Part shown: positions 6,097 to 11,050 of the stretch, in pieces
How positions within the stretch are numbered: position 1 is the stretch's first letter
How the letters are laid out: the number at the start of each line of letters is the position of its first letter
Assembly: GCA_025965775.1 (NCBI GenBank)
Contig: JAOPWG010000056.1
Span: forward strand, 1 to 11,050
Direction of reading: 5' to 3'
From: Modestobacter sp.
Lineage (GTDB): Bacteria; Actinomycetota; Actinomycetes; Mycobacteriales; Geodermatophilaceae
DNA length: 11,050 bases
Notes under the pieces: model-generated
Told to the model about the DNA's origin: nothing
What the model saw: the letters and a program-made list of their open reading frames with translations, nothing else
Databases searched by the model: none
Translations under genes and position numbers: made by a program

Positions 6097-7244
6097 CCAC
6101 CACGCATCCCCAGGGCTTCCGGGCGGCGGGCGTCGCCGCCGGCCTCAAGTCCTCCGGCGCCCAGGACGTCGCGCTGGTCGTCAACGACGGCCCGGACGAC
6201 GCGGCGGCCGCCGTCTTCACCACCAACCGCTTCCCGGCCGCCCCGGTGCAGTGGAGTCGCCAGGTGCTGCAGGGCGGCCGGGTGAAGGCCGTCGTCCTCA
6301 ACTCCGGCGGCGCCAACGCCTGCACCGGTCCCGAGGGCTTCGGCGACACCCACGCCACCGCCGAGCACGTCGCGGCCGAGCTCGGGCTCGGCGCGATCGA
6401 CGTCGCGGTCGCCTCCACCGGGCTGATCGGCACGCGGCTGCCGATGGACCGGCTCACCGCCGGCGTCACCGCGGCCGCGAAGGAGCTGTCCACCGACGGC
6501 GGGGCCGCTGCCGCCCGGGCGATCATGACGACCGACTCGGTGCCCAAGACCACCGTCGCGCAGCGCGGGGGCTGGAGCATCGGCGGGATGGCCAAGGGCG
6601 CGGGCATGCTCGCCCCGTCGCTGGCCACGATGCTCGTCGTCCTCACCACCGACGCCGTCGTCCCGGCCGGGGTGCTGGCCCCGGCGCTGAAGACGGCGAC
6701 CTCGCTGTCGTTCGAGCGGGTCGACTCCGACGGCTGCCTGTCGACCAACGACACCGTGCTGGTGATGGCCAGCGGCGCCAGCGGCGTGACGCCGACGGCC
6801 GAGGAGTTCACCGAGGCGCTCGGCGCCGCCACCCTGGATCTGGCGATGCAGCTGCTGGCCGACGCCGAGGGCTCCACCAAGGACATCGCGATCACGGTCC
6901 GCAACGCCGCGAGCGTCGCCGACGCGCTGACCGCCGGACGGGCCTGCGCCCGCAACAACCTGCTCAAGACCGCCCTGTTCGGCAACGACCCCAACTGGGG
7001 CCGGGTGCTCGCCGCGATCGGCACGACCGATGCCGCGTTCGAGGCCGACCAGGTCGACGTGGCGATCAACGGCGTGACCGTCTGCCGCGGCGGGGGGATC
7101 GGTGACCCGCGGGAGGGTGTCGACCTGACCGGCCGGGCGATCACCATCGACGTCGACCTGCGGGCCGGTACGGAGCAGGCAACGATCTGGACCAACGACC
7201 TGTCCATCGCCTACGTGCACGAGAACTCGGCGTACTCGACATGA
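6093..7244 (+). CDS. argJ: Glutamate N-acetyltransferase / ornithine acetyltransferase
   Basis: ArgJ transfers the acetyl group of N-acetylornithine to glutamate, releasing ornithine and regenerating N-acetylglutamate, and so makes the pathway cyclic. It is a 383-residue self-cleaving Ntn-type enzyme. The processing site lies in KGAGMLAPSLATML (168-181), with cleavage expected between Ala178 and Thr179, the new N-terminal nucleophile of the beta chain. Other family motifs are NSGGANACTG (70-79), STGLIG (108-113), TTDSVPK (146-152) and the C-terminal HENSAYST. I cannot tell from sequence whether it is bifunctional (also using acetyl-CoA); no argA or argE gene is in the window. The start is GTG at 6093, set by the strong upstream GAGGAGGAA. 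The stop overlaps the argB ATG in an ATGA, implying translational coupling. Confidence 0.98.
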   Translation: MTTTHPQGFRAAGVAAGLKSSGAQDVALVVNDGPDDAAAAVFTTNRFPAAPVQWSRQVLQGGRVKAVVLNSGGANACTGPEGFGDTHATAEHVAAELGLGAIDVAVASTGLIGTRLPMDRLTAGVTAAAKELSTDGGAAAARAIMTTDSVPKTTVAQRGGWSIGGMAKGAGMLAPSLATMLVVLTTDAVVPAGVLAPALKTATSLSFERVDSDGCLSTNDTVLVMASGASGVTPTAEEFTEALGAATLDLAMQLLADAEGSTKDIAITVRNAASVADALTAGRACARNNLLKTALFGNDPNWGRVLAAIGTTDAAFEADQVDVAINGVTVCRGGGIGDPREGVDLTGRAITIDVDLRAGTEQATIWTNDLSIAYVHENSAYST

Positions 7245-8250
7245 GCAATGACATCGCACAGGACCCCACCCCGCCGGACGTGGCCATCGACCAGGTGCCG
7301 CCGGCCGTCCCGGTGAAGAAGAAGATCGGCACGAGCCGGAAGATGCGCACCCACGACCCGGAGGGCGACCGGGCCAAGGTGGCCGTGCTCACCGGCGCGC
7401 TGCCGTGGCTCAAGGAGTTCCACGGCAACGTCGTGGTGGTGAAGTACGGCGGCCACGCGATGGTCGACGAGGAGTGCCGGCGGGCCTTCGCCGAGGACAT
7501 GGTCTTCATGCGGACCTGCGGCATCCTCCCCGTCGTCGTGCACGGCGGTGGCCCGCAGGTCAGCGCGATGCTGGAGCGGCTGGGCATCCACAGCGAGTTC
7601 CGCGGCGGGCTGCGGGTCACCACCGAGGAGTCCATCGACGTCGTCCGGATGGTGCTCACCGGGCAGGTCGGACCGGAGGTGGTCGGGCTGATCAACCACC
7701 ACGGTCCGCTGGCCGTGGGCCTGTCCGGCGAGGACGGCGGCCTGTTCACCGCGGCCCGCACGCACGCGATGGTCGGCGGTGAGCCGGTCGATGTCGGGCT
7801 GGTCGGCGACGTCGTCGCGGTCGACCCCACCCCGGTGACCGCGCTGATCGATGCCGGCCACATCCCGGTGGTGGCCACGGTCGCCCCGGACGGCGCCGGC
7901 CAGGTGCACAACGTCAACGCCGACACCGCCGCGGCGGCGCTCGCGGTCGCCCTGGGCGCGGTGAAGCTCGTCGTGCTCACCGACGTCGAGGGGCTCTACG
8001 CCGACTGGCCCCACCGCGACTCGCTGGTCCAGCAGATCGACGCCGCCGAGCTGGCCGAGATCCTCCCGACCCTGGACGCCGGGATGATCCCGAAGATGGC
8101 CGCGTGCCTGCGCGCCGTGGAGGGCGGGGTGAAGCGGGCGACCGTCATCGACGGCCGGCTGCCGCACGCCCTGCTGCTGGAGACGTTCACCACCGAAGGG
8201 ACCGGGACGATGGTCGTCCCGACCCGGCCGACCGACGAGGAGGGGTCAGC

Positions 8251-8254
<4 letters not shown>
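7241..8254 (+). CDS. argB: Acetylglutamate kinase with extended N-terminus
   Basis: ArgB phosphorylates N-acetylglutamate with ATP. This is normally the arginine-feedback step in organisms that use ArgJ. Amino-acid kinase motifs are KYGGHAM (68-74, with Lys68), HGGGPQ (101-106), GLRVTTEE (123-130), NVNAD (224-228), LTDVEGLY (246-253) and GMIPKM (281-286, with Lys285). The helix before KYGG (about 44-60) and the C-terminal ETFTTEGTGTMV resemble arginine-sensitive hexameric kinases, so feedback inhibition is likely. At 337 residues it is about 40 longer than usual. The extra length is a polar N-terminal stretch rich in Asp, Pro and Lys (residues 1-43). The ATG at 7241 is preferred because it forms the ATGA overlap with argJ, although no good ribosome binding site precedes it; ATG at 7343 (Met35) is the main alternative. 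The stop overlaps the argD GTG. Confidence 0.97.
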
Positions 8255-9440
<1,186 letters not shown>

Positions 9441-9444
<4 letters not shown>

Positions 9445-10388
9445 TCCGGCACTTCACCAAGGACGACGACCTCACCCCGGCCGAGCAGGCCGAGGTCCTC
9501 GCGCTGGCCGCCTCGCTCAAGGCCGGCCGGCACACCGCGCAGGCGCCGACCCCGCTGCGGGCCCCCAATGGCACCCCGCGCACGGTGGCGGTGCTGTTCG
9601 ACAAGCCTTCCACCCGCACCCGGGTGTCCTTCTCCGTCGGCGTCGCCGAGCTGGGCGGCATCCCGTTGGTCATCGACGCCGGCGCCAGCCAGCTCGGCCG
9701 CGGCGAGCCGGTGGAGGACACCACCCGGGTGCTGGACCGGCAGGTCGCCGCGATCGTGTGGCGCACCTTCGCCCAGGACCGTCTCGAGGCGATGGCCGCG
9801 GTGAGCCGGGTGCCGGTGGTCAACGCGCTCACCGACGACTACCACCCCTGCCAGATCCTGGCCGACCTGCAGACCGTCGCCGAGCGGCGCGGGCGGCTCG
9901 CCGGGCTGACGTTCAGCTACCTCGGGGACGGCGCCAACAACATGGCGCACTCCTACCTGCTGGGCGGTGCGCTGGCCGGCATGCACGTGCGGATCGGCTC
10001 CCCGGAGGCGTTCCCGCCCGACCCGGCAGTGCTCAAGCGCGCCGGCGAGATCGCCTCGGACACCGGCGGCTCGGTGCAGTGGACCGTCGACCCCGCGGCG
10101 GCCGCCGACGGCGCCGACGTGCTGGTCACCGACACCTGGGTGTCAATGGGCCAGGAGGGCGAGTACGAGGCGCGGATCGCCCCGTTCCTGCCCTTCGCCG
10201 TCGACGAGCGGGCGCTCGCCCGGGCCGCCGACGACGCGGTCGTCCTGCACTGCCTGCCGGCCTACCGCGGCAAGGAGATCGCCGCCGCGGTCATCGACGG
10301 GCCGCAGAGCGCGGTGTGGGACGAGGCGGAGAACCGGCTGCACGCGCAGAAGGCGCTCCTCCTGTGGCTGCTGGACAGGTCGTCGTGA
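9441..10388 (+). CDS. argF: Ornithine carbamoyltransferase
   Basis: ArgF joins carbamoyl phosphate to ornithine to give citrulline. The 315-residue protein has the carbamoyl-phosphate signature STRTR (57-61) and HPCQ (135-138). The ornithine-side motifs DTWVSMG (231-237) and HCLPAYRG (270-277, with Cys271) distinguish it from aspartate carbamoyltransferase. It is the biosynthetic (anabolic) type by context. The start is ATG at 9441, within an ATGA overlap with the argD stop, and is served by GAGGGGG at 9427-9433 inside the argD 3' end. The stop at 10386-10388 lies in the loop of a hairpin that reaches the argR start, 13 bases downstream. Confidence 0.98.
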
Positions 10389-10401
10389 GAGGCCGACGAC
10401 C
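10378..10401 (+). promoter_or_regulatory. Hairpin at the argF-argR junction enclosing the argR ribosome binding site
   Basis: GGTCGTCG at 10378-10385 and CGACGACC at 10394-10401 form a perfect 8-bp stem with the 8-base loop TGAGAGGC. The loop holds the argF stop codon and the AGAGG Shine-Dalgarno sequence of argR (10388-10392). The 3' arm ends on the base before the argR ATG. In RNA this could tune how efficiently the repressor is translated relative to argF. The structure is visible in the sequence; the regulatory role is inference. Confidence 0.5.
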
Positions 10402-10405
10402 ATGA
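10385..10405 (+). CDS. Possible 6-codon linker ORF bridging argF and argR
   Basis: A GTG at 10385 overlaps the argF stop (GTGA, 10385-10388) and opens the frame MRGRRP, which ends on the TGA at 10403-10405 overlapping the argR start (ATGA, 10402-10405). Only a weak AGG at 10377-10379 precedes it. It is too short to encode a meaningful product and is listed because it repeats the geometry of the linkers at 959-1003 and 6016-6096. Simple ribosome scanning over 13 bases would have the same effect. Confidence 0.2.
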   Translation: MRGRRP

Positions 10406-10929
10406 CCACGGCACTGACCCGACCGGCCCGGCACGCGCGCATCGCCGAGCTGATCACCGCCGTCCCGATCACCTCGCAGACCCAGCTGGCCCGGCTGCTC
10501 GCCGAGTCCGGTGTCGAGGTCACCCAGGCGACGCTGTCGCGGGACCTGGAGGAGCTCGGCGCGGTCAAGTTGCGCGGCTCGGACGGGGCGCCGGCCAGCT
10601 ACGTCCTGCCGCCGGAGAACGCACCGCTGCGGCCGGCGCAGTCCGCACCGGCCCGGCTCACCCGGATGCTGGCCGACCTGCTCACCGCCGCCGAGGGCAG
10701 CGCCAACCTGGCCGTGCTGCGCACGCCGCCGGGGGCTGCGCAGTTCCTCGCCTCCGCCCTGGACAAGGTCGGCCTGCCCGACGTCCTGGGCACCATCGCC
10801 GGGGACGACACCCTGCTGGTCGTCTCCCGCGACCCGGCCGGGGGCCAAGCCCTCGCCGACCGATTGCTGGCGCTGGCCGCCGGCACACCGACCGAGAACG
10901 ACCTGAACCCGAAGGGGAATGCACTGTGA
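10402..10929 (+). CDS. argR: Arginine repressor
   Basis: ArgR is the arginine-responsive hexameric regulator that binds ARG boxes, including presumably the one at 4941-4978. The 175-residue protein has an N-terminal winged helix-turn-helix with the recognition region TQATLSRDLEELGAVK (41-56), a linker, and a C-terminal oligomerisation and arginine-binding domain with TPPGAAQFLASALDK (108-122) and GTIAGDDTLLVV (130-141). Asp135 and Asp136 correspond to the arginine-contacting acidic pair of the family. The start is ATG at 10402 with AGAGG at 10388-10392; the frame is open further upstream inside argF, but that stretch is not homologous. A short polar tail (about 162-175) exceeds the family core, and part of its coding DNA supplies the argG ribosome binding site. 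The stop overlaps the argG start in a GTGA. No separate ARG box is seen at this gene, so autoregulation would act through the argC operator. Confidence 0.97.
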   Translation: MTTALTRPARHARIAELITAVPITSQTQLARLLAESGVEVTQATLSRDLEELGAVKLRGSDGAPASYVLPPENAPLRPAQSAPARLTRMLADLLTAAEGSANLAVLRTPPGAAQFLASALDKVGLPDVLGTIAGDDTLLVVSRDPAGGQALADRLLALAAGTPTENDLNPKGNAL

Positions 10930-11050
10930 CCGATCGTGTCGTCCTGGCCTACTCCGGTGGCCTGGACACCTCCGTGGCCATCGGCTGGATCGCCGAGGAG
11001 ACCGGCGCCGAGGTGATCGCCGTCGCCGGCGACGTGGGTCAGGGCGGCGA
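10926..11050 (+). CDS. argG: Argininosuccinate synthase, 3'-truncated by the window edge
   Basis: ArgG condenses citrulline and aspartate with ATP to argininosuccinate. Only the first 41 codons are present. They contain the N-type ATP pyrophosphatase P-loop AYSGGLDTS (residues 8-16) and the following GWIAEETGAEVIAV and GDVGQGG segments, diagnostic for this family. The start is GTG at 10926, overlapping the argR stop by four bases, with GAAGGGGA at 10911-10918 upstream. The ATG at 10919 is in another frame and is not used. argH is expected to follow outside the window. Confidence 0.96.
   Translation, partial: MTDRVVLAYSGGLDTSVAIGWIAEETGAEVIAVAGDVGQGG

Noticed and set aside
8104..8250. Upstream extension of the argD frame to 8104.
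   Set aside because: The added residues lie wholly within argB in another frame, are Arg/Pro-rich without homology, and have no ribosome binding site; GTG at 8251 has an excellent one and forms the GTGA overlap.
9967..10401. Upstream extension of the argR frame into argF.
   Set aside because: The sequence is a shadow of argF; argR homology begins at the ATG at 10402, which has AGAGG upstream.
10919..10921. ATG just upstream of argG as an alternative start.
   Set aside because: It is out of frame with the AYSGGLDTS P-loop; GTG at 10926 is in frame and well spaced from GAAGGGGA.

Overview
The window is a very GC-rich stretch of actinobacterial chromosome with every gene on the + strand and almost no non-coding space. 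GTG starts, strong GC bias at third codon positions, TANNNT-type promoters placed directly at start codons, and the gene order pheS-pheT-(insert)-argC-J-B-D-F-R-G all point to Actinomycetota. The protein style suggests a Geodermatophilaceae-like organism (Blastococcus, Geodermatophilus, Modestobacter), but that is an impression only.

Layout. (1) Bases 1-3477 hold the two subunits of phenylalanyl-tRNA synthetase: pheS, cut at its 5' end by the window edge, and complete pheT. (2) Bases 3470-4934 are an insert between pheT and argC: a short-chain dehydrogenase/reductase overlapping the pheT stop, then a four-helix SPW-repeat-like membrane protein that appears to have its own leaderless promoter. 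(3) Bases 4941-11050 are the arginine biosynthesis operon: an ARG-box operator/promoter, argC, argJ, argB, argD, argF, the repressor argR, and the first 125 bases of argG. argH is presumably beyond the right edge.

How the genes work together. ArgJ recycles the acetyl group from N-acetylornithine to glutamate. ArgB phosphorylates N-acetylglutamate, ArgC reduces the phosphate to the semialdehyde, and ArgD transaminates it to N-acetylornithine, the ArgJ substrate. ArgF carbamoylates ornithine to citrulline and ArgG condenses citrulline with aspartate. Arginine-loaded ArgR is expected to bind the TGCAT-N4-ATGCA palindrome at the argC start and shut off the whole unit.

The gene content is housekeeping; I see no defence system, transposase, CRISPR array or RNA gene. 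The most unusual signal is in the gene junctions. Four arg junctions are classic 4-nt ATGA/GTGA overlaps, and pheT/SDR overlap by 8 nt. The three remaining within-operon gaps (pheS-pheT, argC-argJ, argF-argR) are each exactly bridged by an open micro-frame of 14, 26 or 6 codons. In each case it starts on a GTGA overlapping the upstream stop and ends on a TGA overlapping the downstream start. The shortest of these also coincides with a perfect 8-bp hairpin presenting the argR ribosome binding site in its loop.
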